Assembly: GCA_029876055.1 (NCBI GenBank)
Contig: CM056874.1
Span: 7,936,001-8,000,000, forward strand
Direction of reading: 5' to 3'
Origin: Madurella fahalii
Lineage: Eukaryota; Ascomycota; Sordariomycetes; Sordariales
DNA: 64,000 nucleotides
The notes beneath the pieces are model-generated. The model was not told the origin of the DNA. It was given only the letters and a program-made list of their open reading frames with translations, and did no database searches. The position numbers and the translations under genes are program-made. Positions 11,713 to 23,028 of this stretch are shown piece by piece (positions within the stretch are counted from its first letter, which is position 1; each line of letters starts with the position of its first letter).

Positions 11713-13772
11713 ATGGACGACAGGGACTACGACGACATTGCCCACGACAAGCAATGGGTGAGCATTGTTCTGCACCTTACATCAACTCAGGCTTCTCAAG
11801 CCCGATCTGGCCTGCCAGCGCTGCTTGATCATGGAGTGCAGCGCGTCAGGCGGGCGTTGATCAACGCTGTTTCCCGAGAGTCTTGGGCCGCTTTTCAATG
11901 TTTTTTTCACGGGCGCTGATGACGATCTTGTCTCCGCCAACTCTTCCCCATCTTCCACCCTGACAGGCTGGCCCAAGACAGCCTCCCCATAATTCCCATC
12001 GAAGTCGGTGGGAATTCGCTCTCCTAATAATAGGGAGATTTATATCTTTGCTATGAATCGCGGCCCACTATTACGACAGCCGGCTCCTGTGTTCCCTGCG
12101 GCGCCAGTTGCGGCCTTGATCGCCGGAGAGCTGTTGCGTCACCAACATCCCATCCCATGGCATGGCTGCCAAGGCGCAGTCACCAGCTTTCCAACTTGTT
12201 TCCATCTTGCTTCTATCCATGACAGAACGGACTCCTTCCGAGTTCTAATACATATTCCGTTTGCCATTTCGGCCGCTATAACCTCTTGAACGTCTGCTAA
12301 TACAGGCTCTGTTTTGTTCTTGACCTGTAGGCCTCAAAGTATATTCTTGGTCCTCTTTACGACCCAGAACCAAGTCAAGTTTGTGCAACTCGCTTCACGC
12401 CGCTACCTCCAAAACCACGTGCTTCGTCAAGCCCGCCGCGCCGACGGTTGAGCCAGAGGCATAGAAAGGTCTCTACAAATGAAGACGACGAGGAGCAACC
12501 ATTCCTTCGCCGTCTCTTGAGCCGGAGCAACAGCGTAAACGGCAAATACAATAAACCCCTACCTCCCTCGCCTCCGCGTCCAAGATATCCACCACTTTCC
12601 GGCCTAGAACGCAAGCGATCTCTCCATACCTCCAATCCTCCACAGACTCGCTGGAACCAGGGCACTATTCTGTCCAGGTCAAACAGCGTAGCAACCTCTA
12701 GACCCAGTGCAAAAACTCCCAGGGACGGCCCGACCGCAATGGCATCTGCGGTGAGCCAAGACAGACCCCGCCGCCGTGCTGGCTCTCTTGCCGAAGGCCA
12801 TCTTGGTGAGAGGTCCCACCGGCCGCTCGAAACGCACACTCAAGAGCACAAGGCAAAAAACGGAGGAGACGCGCTGCCACGCCGGGCCGGCTCCCTCAGG
12901 GAGCGATACCCAGGCGACATGTCCCACCGGCCTCTGGATATGCTCAAGCGCGATTACCGTGCGGCCGACCGGGCACCACATCTGCGCAACCACCGCCGAC
13001 AGCAGCCAAGCGATCCCATTGACTCGCTGGACCTCACCGGGCCTGTCCCCGGCGCAGCATACCATCACAGCGGTCCGTTCGACGCCACCATGAAGGCGCG
13101 CAACGCCAACAAGATCTACGCACCTGTCGAAGCTGTTAAGGACACGAACATCGAGGCTCTAAAGGCTACCCCAGCCGAATTCTTGCAGGATTCTCTCATC
13201 AAGCACGTCCCGCTGCAGGGCACGGCTGTAGTCCCGCCGGGCATGAAAGACATGGCCGGACGGACGATGGAGTACGAGGAAGGAGCAGACCTCATGAGGG
13301 AGAGCGACGCAGCAGGCGGACCGTACAAGCGGTGGGACCACGTCGTAAGTAGGCCCTCCAAATCGGTGCGCTGACACAGCAAAGCTGACAAAAGGCGGAA
13401 ATTACCTAGCGCTACCGAGACGACGATCTCAAAGGCAAAGGTGAACCCTCCTTCTCGCTCGACCAGACCCGCCGAGAGCAAAAGGCCCGGGGCAAGCAGC
13501 ATGCTCAAAACGGGACGGCCTACTACGAGATGCAGCCTCCTTCCCGGCCCCGCGCTACTTCCACGGGTGGGAAGTTCAGGGAAGGCAGCGCTCATGTCCG
13601 TCAACGGAGCGCTAGCAACGGCGCCCAGCATCAAGCCATGGTGAATGAGGGCGTGGCAGGCTCGTCTGGGCTGCAGAGGAGCAACACCACGGGCAGGAGT
13701 ATCGCTCAGAGTTTGAAGAGACGGTTCGGGAGTTTGAGACGGAGGAGGGGGGCCGATGAGGCGGGGTATTGA
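11713..13772 (+). CDS. pal1: Pal1 family cell-morphology protein
   Basis: Three exons: 11713-11757, 12331-13344, 13410-13772, giving 473 residues. The conserved Pal1 core is intact: YILGPLYDPEPS near the start, then DPIDSLDLTGPVPG starting at residue 243 followed by YHHSGPFDA. Ser- and Arg-rich disordered stretches contain repeated RRAGSL..SHRPL units (near residues 167-205). In fission yeast Pal1 localises to growth sites and supports cell shape; the yeast relative Pal1/Ede1-linked protein acts at early endocytic patches. The first intron is 573 bp, far longer than the others here, so a further small exon or a different start inside it cannot be excluded. The basic C-terminus (RRFGSLRRRR) may bind membranes. 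Confidence 0.85.
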
Positions 13773-14063
13773 AGTTGGAATCTTCTTTTTTGGAGCCCAT
13801 GGTTTCGGTTTTTGGTTATCTTGAGGAATATTAGACGTCGCGGATCCTTTCTTTTCTTTTCTTTTCTTTATTTTCGAGTTTCGATTTCTATGGGCCTTAG
13901 ACGGACTGAAAGCAACAAAATAAACTGAGCCGGGAATGACCTGACGTTACCTGTCTTCCTGCTGTTAGATGTGGACGTACACAGAGACGAAGAATAATGA
14001 TACTTTGATTTCAACCTTGTGCTTATCATTAGTAGCAACACAGTGTATTGCGTTGGAAAAGTT

Positions 14064-14095
<32 letters not shown>

Positions 14096-14426
14096 ATATC
14101 CACAGTCCAGTTTACCACACACATCATTAGCCGCAACTGCAGTTCCTGTAGTGTTTCGAGAAAAGGATAGCACCACGTTTTCTCGCTGTGGTGCGTACCA
14201 GTTCCAGGACATCAACACGGCGAGCACGAGACTGAGGGAAGAAGCACGAGGTAGAGACAAAGATATGCTTTTACCATTCCGCTGCTCGCCAAACCTTCTC
14301 CCTTGGCAAAGCGAAGCCTTGCATTCTTATGGTATGTCCATATTAAACCCATGGGACCCCTTTTTCCCGGCAACAACAAACAGCAATGTCAACATCAGCA
14401 TCAACACCAACAAAATGACAAACCCA
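13773..14426. other. Convergent 3' region of pal1 and cft1
   Basis: This region between two stop codons holds both 3' ends. It contains a TC dinucleotide microsatellite and a TTTTC-rich tract at about 13850-13872. I see no gene. Confidence 0.6.
14064..14095. repeat. (TC)n microsatellite
   Basis: About 15 TC dinucleotides lie in the convergent spacer between pal1 and cft1. The repeat is non-coding. Confidence 0.9.
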
Positions 14427-17400
14427 TTAAAAATACCCTAACCCTCCCCACCCCACAACCCCCTCCAGCTCCCCCCTGACCTCCTCTTGCCCAGCGTACC
14501 CGGCCCGGCCCGCCAGCTCGCTCCGCTTGGCCATGCCCAGCTCCCCGAACCGCGCCAGCATGGCACCGTCGACGATGTTGCGCCCGATGCCGGCCTCGAC
14601 GCCGGCCGGCGGGCAGTCGGCGCTCGGCATGCGGTACTCCTTGGGATTCAGCCCCGCCGCGTGGGGCAGCGAGTTGGTCAGCTGCGCGGCGAGCGACGAG
14701 AGGCGGCGGTATGCCGACTCGGACAGCGGTCTCAGCGCGGCGAGGACGCCCGTGCGGGAGGCGAGGAGGAGGACGTGCGGCCGCTGGTGGGCTGGTTCGG
14801 GGGGTGGTTGGTTGTCCGCCGGGGATGACGACGATGGGCCTCGGTCGGCTGGCGTGGCGGCCGGGAGGAGGAGGGATCTCGTGGGGTGGTGCGCGCCCGT
14901 GTTGAAGGTCGTCCGATGCAGGAGGAGGTGGCCATGGAGGGATTTGGGGTCTGAGAATTGAACGCAAGGTTAGCATAGCGATGGATGAGTGGAAGGACCG
15001 TGTGAAGAGGATGACTTACGCTCCGGGTCGAATTGGAGGATGTGGATGTGCCCGTCGGCATCACTCGCCACGATGAAAAGCTCTTTGCCGTCTGGGAGGA
15101 AATCCGCATTCATCACCTCCAGCTTGGAGGAGCTCTTGCCGAAGAGCATCATCTTATACGGCTCCTCGGTGTACCCCGTGAACCACACGCCTTTGAACGC
15201 GTCCGCCATCACGCACAAACCGGTGCCTGGGAGCTCCTTGGCAGTGGTCACATAGCAGTTCATGTCCATAAACGCCACCGGAAGAAGCGTCCCGTCTTCC
15301 TTGAGACCCCGAACCATGCATTTTTGGCCCTGGGCAACCAACATGAGGCCCTGAGTGCCCACTTCAGACAGCGCTGTGACGGCTCCTCTGGGGATATCCT
15401 CCTTGGCGACAAGCTTCAGCTTCTTGCTCGTCTCCGGACGTCCGGGCTCGGGGATGACATCGGCGATGTCGTAGACGTAGATGTGCCCTCTCGTGGGTAG
15501 ATCCTCGCCCTTGGTCAGCGCAGTCCCTACGGCAATCAGCTGCTTCCGCTCGTTGGTAGACTCGGACACTTCCAGGTTTAGCGTCTCGACGCAGAGGACC
15601 GTCTCGCACGGCTCCATCTGGACGGTGTCGACGACGGTCCAGGTTATGGGGCTCACGAGCTTGAGCATGCCCCGCTCGACAGTCGGTTTGAAAGCGAGGT
15701 TCTCTCGCGCCCACTCCTTGTGATAATCATCGTCCTTTGGCAGCTCGAAAGGCTCGGGCATGTTGCAGCCCACGACGTAGCTCTGCATAGGCGGGTGGTA
15801 AGCAACCGCCGCTATGTCGTCCCCGATGGGAATTTTCTTCACAGCGAGGCCGATTTCGGCGTAACTCCAGTCGCCTGGTAACTGCGTTACCCGGGCGATG
15901 TTGTGCGAGTCCGCGTAGATGAAGCCATGCTCGCATCCTTCTGTGTGGAAGGGACTCATGGCTATCACGCCTGAACCTTGCAACGGTACTATCCGCGGCA
16001 TGGACTTGGCCGACTTGAGGATAAAGCTGGGAGACGCGCCGGGAAGGAAGACTGTGCTGTATCCGGAGACGTTGTTGCATCGCCGCATGGAAAGTAACCG
16101 TGGTTGATGCGTAGCGTCATCTTGGTCTGCCTCCTCCGGGCTCTTGGCAAAGGCTGTATTGGACAGCTTCTGGAAGAACAGCGTCTTCTTGAATTCTAAG
16201 CCAGCGCCAATTCCATAGCGGAATGGCTGATACAGCGTCAAATCGTCGTTTGCGTGGCGGAGCTGCAACAGGTTAGCGATGCCATGAAGAAGTATTAGGG
16301 GTTCAACGAACAATGAGGTATGGGGATTTGTAAGTGGTGTCACCGAGATCTGCAACCAGTATCTCGGCTACTGTCTCCTTTGCTGTCCCCTTCCTCGCAG
16401 CATAATCGGCCGAGAGGCCAGGGGGAATATAAGAGAGTCCTTCAGCGACATATACGGGTTTTGATAGGTCGGGAAGGCGGTATATCTAGGTTTGTTAGCA
16501 CTGCCCTATCGAGGGGAGGGAGATGTCAGTTGCGGACGCACATGGAGGGCACCGCTGGCGCTAAGAAGAAACATGAGAATACTCTGTGCCGGCTTGACCC
16601 CCTTTCCAGCTCTTTCCTCGGCGAAGACAGCATTCGTGTCAGTATAGAGACACCCTGTCAGCCACTTGGTGGCGGCGAGTGTCTGATCCTCTTTTTTGAG
16701 CTCTTCCAGCTCATTGCTGTTATCAATCTTAGCGATAAACGCGCTAGAATCATCTCGAATGATGAGGAGGAATGGATCCGCGATGCTCGCGCTGACGGCT
16801 CGAGGCTCCGCGCCGGTATCTTCATCGAGCATGGGAACGATTTGACTGAGTCCAAAATCTAGACACAAAACGGTGAGCCAAGCTCCCGCAAAGCGAGGGT
16901 GTAAGAGTCAATGGGAGTAGACATACCGCCGTCGTAACACCGAACTTCAGACTTCACGATTTGGACGATTCTGCTGCCCTTCCCCATGGTCCCGGCCTCA
17001 ATGGTGATGCCGGCAGCCGGATCAAACTCGGTGCCACCGAGACTCTCAAAACCGGCGGCGGTCAAGGCGTACACGTCGGATTTCTCGTATCCATCCAGAT
17101 CCACTTTGCCCACAATCATGAACTTGTCGTACTGGCCTGCTGTGTCATAATCCTTACTGAGAGCGTTCCCTCCCTTGTCGCTCTGGAGCGACTTGGGGAT
17201 AGGCTTCTTTGCACATACCGTCCAAAACCCTCGCGCTTCGGGGAAGTCGAACCGGCCGATGACTTTTGGCTGGATCGCCAAGTTTATGGTCGCTAGGGAA
17301 GCTGATTTGTCCCTGCCCACTGCGCAGACCAGGTGCAGGTCGCTGTGCACGCCAGTAGAGTTCCGCTCCTCCTCGCTGCCGGGTAGCCAGGCCGGCTGGC

Positions 17401-19024
17401 TATATGTCATTGCCTGGATGGGGGCGATGCTCAGGAGGCGGTCGTGGACGCGGAAGTTTAGATCTCCGCTCATGAGGCCGCTTATTGCTGAGATGGGCTG
17501 TTGGCGAGCTGCCGGCTCCTCTCCATACAAGTCATCGTCATCCGCTTCAATGTCCTCTTCATCGAGATCTTCATCCCCGATGCTGATGTCTAACCCGGCC
17601 TCTTTGATCCGTGGTCTCCGTCGCCCAGCTTGGCTTTGTTTCTTGGTCCAGCCGAATACCAGAGAGTCGCCCTCCTCACTGCCGGCAAACATGGTGTTCC
17701 GACCTATCCGCGAGAGCGTCGCAACACGGCCCGGTATGATGGACCCCCCGGCTGGTTCTGGGAACATCTTCAACTCGAGGCCGGACACGGTGCGGCCGTC
17801 GATTCGGAAAGTCACCAAAGCCATCCGGCCATCGTTCAGAATGATGAGCAGCTCGCCAAGATCGGCCGTCAGGACGTCAATGACGCAGCCCTCGAGGCGC
17901 AGATTGAGGTCGGACTGGTCCACGAGGCCGAACGAAGTGCATTGCTTCGTCATTGGGTTGACGGCCACGCCGTTTGGCTTGCCCGACTGGTCGATGTGGA
18001 TCAGCTCATTCGCGCCTACGAGCAGGGCACCGCCGACGGGAGCCGGCAGGGGCACGACCCGGAAGAGATCCTGCGGAAGGCCGCCGACCGAGAGGATAGT
18101 GGTCGACGCCTTCTGCTGCAGGTCTAGTGTGAATACCATGTACGTGAGGTGATCTTTGCGGCCGAGCGAGTTCGAGGCGCTGGCGGTCGAGGCGAGGATG
18201 CCAAAGGTGGGCTCTCGATACTCATGGAGGAAGGCCAAGTGCACAGGGTGGAGCAGGCTTGGGTCAAGATTGGAGAGTCGGAGGACAAATGATGGTGCAT
18301 ATGGTGTGTCTTCTATGTTGCTAGCTCCATTGACGGCGGCGCTCGACAGGTCCTTTGCCGGCCGCGGCCCGTCCAGCGCCTCATCCCAGTCTTCCATGTC
18401 AATGTCCTCATCAGCCTGCCTGAAGGGCAGGATGGCCAGGTTCCTGGCTCCAAACTTGAGCGCGGCGCATCTACTGCCTGGGTCTGCTGTCAGGAAATTG
18501 ACATAGTGGCTCAAGGGAGCCGTCCAGGGGCTTCCCTGGAGCTCTTCTTGCTCGTAGTAGTGTATTGACACGGTCGACAGGTTGTGGCGCTCGGCGTCCC
18601 ATTCGACAAGACCGAGGCGTGCGTCCTTGAATGCTATGAGGAGCGAGTCGCAGCCGTGGCGCGCGTTCGGCGTCTTTATTCTGGCGAGGCCGGTTATTGT
18701 GCCGGCAAGCGAGGCTTCGGCGATGAGAACAAGCTTGGTACTGTTGGCTCGGTCGGTCCTCAGGGCTAAGCTGTCGCCCCCGAGGAAGGACGTCTCGAGG
18801 CCGTCGTCATCGTTAGCCAACCTGCCCTCGTATCGCGTTGTACTCCGCGCCCCATGTCCGTTGCTCTGCGATGTCTCTACTTCGGTCGAGACCACCTTTG
18901 TCCTAAAGATCTGGAGAATCGACGACTTGGCAACGACGAGGTTCGTGCCCTGACCCGGGATGAACTGCAGCGTTGTAGAATGTGTGACGGCCGTCGCCGG
19001 GGTCAGCTCCGTATAGCACTGCAT
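14427..19024 (-). CDS. cft1: Cleavage and polyadenylation factor subunit Cft1 (CPSF-A/CPSF160)
   Basis: Five exons: 16927-19024, 16542-16858, 16312-16485, 15020-16262, 14427-14950, giving 1451 residues, the size expected of fungal Cft1. The N-terminus (MQCYTELTPATAV) and the early ..TNLVVAKSSILQIF segment are characteristic. The middle is a run of beta-propeller repeats, with an acidic patch (EDLDEEDIEADDDD) near residue 500. The last two exons form the CPSF-A C-terminal region, including AALRPLSE and LNPKEYR. Cft1 is the large RNA-binding scaffold of the nuclear pre-mRNA 3'-end processing complex. Introns are 49-69 bp. The donor of intron 3 is the less usual GTTCGT, chosen because it joins SPYLI to LRHANDD in frame. 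The Ala/Pro/Ser insert in the last exon is lineage-specific. Confidence 0.93.
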
Positions 19025-19484
19025 GGCCCAGGAGCTGGGTGCATAACTCTGCTTCTGTCGGGAGTTCGGGTGAGGAGAGGGCCAAGGAAAGATCCAGGTG
19101 ATGTTTGTTTTGTCGGGAACGCACTCGACGGCTTTTGGGCTGCCATAGAAGCTTTGGCAGGGTGCCTTGCAGGGTGATTGACCGGCCTGATTGGTGCCCT
19201 ACAGCGACGGCCCCACCGTGAAATCCTCTGAGTCCAGAGCCCGCTCCACGGGCTCCAGCAAGCCCCCATCACCCCCACAAGGCAATGCGAACCGACCCCA
19301 CCTCACAAGAGCTCCCGCTGTCCCACTTGTTGTTCCCTGTGGCATTGCGTCACAGATTGATTACCCTTACCTTCGCCATCTCTTCGACCCATGACCAACA
19401 ACACCAACTGGTTCTCCCCCATCTGCGCCTCTCAGTACCTCTGCGACGCATTGAGTATTTGGAAGTAACGAACTCAAAAACAAA
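19025..19484. promoter_or_regulatory. Bidirectional promoter of cft1 and the LMBD1-type gene
   Basis: Only 460 bp separate two divergent start codons, so both promoters must lie here. The half nearest the plus-strand gene is pyrimidine-rich (19260-19440), typical of fungal transcription start regions. A near-perfect 12-bp tandem GCAGGGTGCCTT occurs at 19157-19176. Confidence 0.5.
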
Positions 19485-21311
19485 ATGGCGTCAGCAGGTC
19501 TCCTGCAGACCAGTCTCTGGGTCGCCTACGCTGTGGCCGTCGCCCTCGTTCTCCTTGTGGCAGTCATCACCACCTTGACCTGGCAGGCTCCCACCGAACG
19601 ATCTGTCGCCGTCACTATTGTCGCCACCGTCAGTCTCACCGCCCTACTTGCCACCGTCTTCCTCCTCCCCGTCGACATCGCTCTCGTCTCGTCGACGGCG
19701 TCGGCACACCTCGGCGCCAAGAAGGATTGGGCAACACCCGCGCGCGTCGAAGGCATCCTCCTGACGCTGAAGATCGTATACTACACGCTCTACAGCCTCG
19801 ATGCCTTGCTGTGCCTGATCGTCATACCATTCACATACTTCTGGTACGAGGAGTACGATGAAGTGGAGGAGGAAGAGGGAACCAGTGGCAGCGGCGCCCG
19901 CTTCTGGCGCGCCTTGAAGTACACCCTCGGCTTCGTGATCCTCGTTGTGATTCTGTTCCTTATCGGCTTCTTTGTTCCGGCTGCTGGGAATGCGCCCGGA
20001 AGGCATATGGATCTAGACTACTTCAAGCGCCTGCTCGCAGCGAACAACGGGGAGAAGGCGCTCACTTTTGGCGTCGGCTTGCTCATGACTCTCGGCACAT
20101 TGCTCTACATCTTGTACACGGGTGCCGGCCTGGCGCTGCTCCCGGTGTCTTTTATCAAATCCGCCCCGTCCGTCTCGGCGCCCCAGCTCTCGGCTACTAC
20201 CGCCTCTGCCCTGGAGCGCAATCGCGAGCTCCAGAGGCAGCTGGAGATGCGCAACGCGGGCCGGCTCGAAGGCATGTCTCAGAAGGACCGCAGAGAGATG
20301 GACGCGCTGTTGCGCGAAGAAAGGACCCTCGTGCGTCGCGAGAGACTGGCTGCCGAAGCGCGGGGAGAGGGTCGCAGTGCAATCTTCCGGGCCTGGACCA
20401 AGGTTCAGGCCGTCTTCCGGCCCCTCAAACTCCTTGGAGGCATCTTCCTCCTTCTGACCGCGATTCTGGTTTGGATCTCGATGCTTATCACCGCCATTGA
20501 CAAGGCTGTCAACTCGGTCTGCAAGCAACACTGCGGCTACATCCTGGGCCACCTCAACGTCTTCCAACCCACCAACTGGGTCTTTGTCCAAGCCGCTAAG
20601 GCCTTCCCCGTCGACTACATCCTCATGGCGCTGCTCGTGCTTTTCCTGTTCAGCAGCTCGGTCACAGGGCTGGCGTCGATCGGCATCCGCTTCCTGTGGG
20701 TGCGCATCTTCCAGATCAAGAAGGGCCGCACCGCGCCCCAGGCGTTGCTCATCGCCACGGTCCTGCTTGCGCTTATCATCCTGGCCATCAACTACGCCGT
20801 CGCCATGCTCGTGGCGCCGCAGTACGCCATCTACGGCACGCAGACCTTTTGCGAAAACGCCCCGAGGCACCCCGGCGAGCAGCCCGACTGCCGCGAACAC
20901 CCAGACATGGTCCGCCCGTGCTCCGAGGCGTTTAGCGAGCCCGCCGCTAAGGATGTGTGCACCCCGACGGTCATGTCCACCTTCCTTAATCGGGTTACGC
21001 TCAATTGGCCTGTCTTTGGCGCCGTCGATTTCTGGGCGCAGTTTGTGTTTCTGGCTGTGTTTTTGATCGTGTTTGTCACCAGCCTCTTCCGCACGCCGAG
21101 GCTGAATCTCAGCGAACTGGACGAGGAGGCGGAGGTGGATGAGGAAGAGGGGCTGCTGGCCAGCACGGGGCGGAGGTTTGGTGCCACGTGGGGCGATATC
21201 ACGGGGAGGGCGAAGAAGACAGCGGGACCCGGTGCCGGTGGCTACGGGACCGATGGGCATGACCATCGGGAAGTGAATGGGGAAGAGGGCGGCTCGGCCG
21301 CAAGGGCCTAA
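19485..21311 (+). CDS. LMBD1-type probable lysosomal (vacuolar) cobalamin transporter
   Basis: Single-exon frame of 608 residues with an AAAATGG start context. It shows about nine transmembrane segments in the LMBR1-like arrangement: a cluster of four or five in the first 240 residues, a basic/acidic cytosolic loop with coiled-coil character (about 245-300), and the rest to about residue 540. The VDIALVSSTAS segment after the second helix and the CKQHCGYI motif are typical of the LMBD1 family, which in animals exports cobalamin from lysosomes. Fungi mostly do not use cobalamin, so the true cargo here is uncertain. The C-terminal tail is acidic and then Gly-rich. Confidence 0.85.
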   Translation: MASAGLLQTSLWVAYAVAVALVLLVAVITTLTWQAPTERSVAVTIVATVSLTALLATVFLLPVDIALVSSTASAHLGAKKDWATPARVEGILLTLKIVYYTLYSLDALLCLIVIPFTYFWYEEYDEVEEEEGTSGSGARFWRALKYTLGFVILVVILFLIGFFVPAAGNAPGRHMDLDYFKRLLAANNGEKALTFGVGLLMTLGTLLYILYTGAGLALLPVSFIKSAPSVSAPQLSATTASALERNRELQRQLEMRNAGRLEGMSQKDRREMDALLREERTLVRRERLAAEARGEGRSAIFRAWTKVQAVFRPLKLLGGIFLLLTAILVWISMLITAIDKAVNSVCKQHCGYILGHLNVFQPTNWVFVQAAKAFPVDYILMALLVLFLFSSSVTGLASIGIRFLWVRIFQIKKGRTAPQALLIATVLLALIILAINYAVAMLVAPQYAIYGTQTFCENAPRHPGEQPDCREHPDMVRPCSEAFSEPAAKDVCTPTVMSTFLNRVTLNWPVFGAVDFWAQFVFLAVFLIVFVTSLFRTPRLNLSELDEEAEVDEEEGLLASTGRRFGATWGDITGRAKKTAGPGAGGYGTDGHDHREVNGEEGGSAARA

Positions 21312-21770
21312 AAGCCAGTGAAAAGACGGCAGGATGGGATACGTACAAAATCGGAAAAACGGAACGGCGAGGTATTTTGACTGGGTCGGGTGCCCTGGGT
21401 ACAGGCGGTCGGTTTTCGGCATTGATGACACAGCCCAGTATGTAAGAACTTTAACGGTGTGGGAAATGCGGTGTTGGGGCGGAGTTTGACATATGGGTCG
21501 GGCAATGCTCAGGGGGTATGATACGGAATACGGAATACGGAATACGGGAATACGGATTTGGGCTCAATGGGGTTAAGGTTTCGGTGAGGGAAGGGAAGGG
21601 AACTTTCATATTCAAAACAGGCGGGCATGGCATGCTTTTCTCTGATGATCTGGTTATTGATACAGTGAGGTGAGCATGGCAGAGGAAATGAGTTCCCGCC
21701 TGAAGTCAGCAGTACGTTTAGGGAAACAGTGATTTAGTTAACGTGTATACAAAAACGTGTACAAATATTA
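21312..21770. other. Convergent 3' region with a short tandem repeat
   Basis: This spacer holds the 3' ends of the LMBD1-type and ANCHR-like genes. Its only notable element is a 7-bp tandem array at 21521-21556. Confidence 0.6.
21521..21556. repeat. 7-bp tandem repeat ATACGGA, five copies
   Basis: Five head-to-tail copies of ATACGGA are present, the fourth with one extra G. The array lies in the convergent spacer and is not coding. Confidence 0.9.
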
Positions 21771-23028
21771 CTAGTCACGGTTGTCTCTCGCAATCCTCAC
21801 CCACTGGTGTCCCCGTTCGTCGTAGCCGGCCGACGGCCCAACATGCATCTCCCGCCAGCACCGCGCACAGTACACGTCGTTATCACACCCAATACACCGG
21901 ATGGTGGCATCGTCGAGACAGACGACGCACCATGTGCTTTGATCTCCGTCTGTGTACTTTGCAGATCTTAGACCTCTGCTGTTCGTGGATGTAGGGCGGT
22001 CTTGAGGGCGGAAAGTGGGCACCGAGGGGAGCCCAAAAGCGTCGAGGGTCGCGCCACTTCCCAGGCCCTTTAGAGAAGCGAGCCGTGCGGAGATGTCTTG
22101 TTCAAAGTCGATTGACTTCCGCCTATCCTCTTCATCCTCTTTCGCATCTGCGACTGGATCTACAAGCTGCGTAGGTACGGCTGGAAGGGCTAACGTGGCG
22201 TTATCATCATGGCCGTCTACGGTGTTAGCCTCTGTGCCGGGCACAGGGGCCTCTTCTTCTCCAGGCTGTTGCTTTTCATCCTCTTCCCTGGTAGGTGCTG
22301 GAGGGGGTAATGAGTTCATCTCGTCCTGCAACTGCGACAGGACTGCCTCCACGGCGCGGGCCATCTGCTCCCCGTCGGAATCATCGTCGTCCTCAGGCGG
22401 GACGCTGTTCCTGTCGGGAGCTGAGTCCTTCTGGAGCGATTCGAGAAGGCCGGCCAGCTTCTTTGTGTCGGCGCTGGGGTTGCAATCTGGGAGCGAATCC
22501 ACGTCTCCTTCTACGTCGAGGTCAAAGGCCTCGTCCCCTAAGCACTCGAGAAGCTCGTCGAGGGCATCTTCATCGTCCGCATTCGCTTCTGCCTCAAGGA
22601 ACCGGTGCTGACCGTGCTTCTGAGCTGCACTAGGCCCAGCTGATTCTGGCGGTGTCCGGGCTACCACCTTCCGTTCGGAGGCTCGGCTGCTCAGACTCGG
22701 CGGCTTTGCAAGGGGCTGTGATCTCGGACATCCACCATCGGACTTGGGCGTTTCTGACGGATCTGGCACAGCTCCAATGCTGCCACTGTAACTCGTTTGG
22801 TTCCGAAGAATCCTTAGACGGGCCGTCAAGGCATCCTCCCTTGATGCAGGTGGAGATTCTTCTAATGTGGGGATATCTGCAGCGCTTTCCACACGTTTTC
22901 ACTTAGTCCCCGTTTGTTGATGCAGATGAAGGACGGGTACCGTATTACACTTCCGGTTTAGTGATGGTGATGCTTGTAGGTTTGAGTGCATTCAACCTGT
23001 CCAACAGGGACTGGTCACTTGGGGCCAT
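21771..23028 (-). CDS. ANCHR/ZFYVE19-like B-box zinc-finger protein
   Basis: Two exons: 22949-23028 and 21771-22884, giving 397 residues. The C-terminus has a B-box-type zinc finger: WCVVCLDD, then RCIGCDNDVYC, CWREMH and a final H, which matches the end of animal ANCHR (ZFYVE19), a regulator of the abscission (NoCut) checkpoint that binds ESCRT-III and Vps4. A FYVE domain is not visible. The rest is acidic and disordered. The motif RLxxL recurs three times: LLDRLNALK at the start, LTARLRILR in exon 2, and ISARLASLK before the finger. The donor (GT/GTAATA) and acceptor (GGAAAG) are not strong; I chose them because they are in frame and add the MAPSDQSLLDRL start. Exon 2 alone has no good ATG. 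Confidence 0.7.

Noticed and set aside
14401..14976. 191-codon frame over the last cft1 exon
   Set aside because: It is an out-of-frame reading of the GC-rich final exon of cft1; the frame ending at 14427 continues the CPSF-A domain after splicing.
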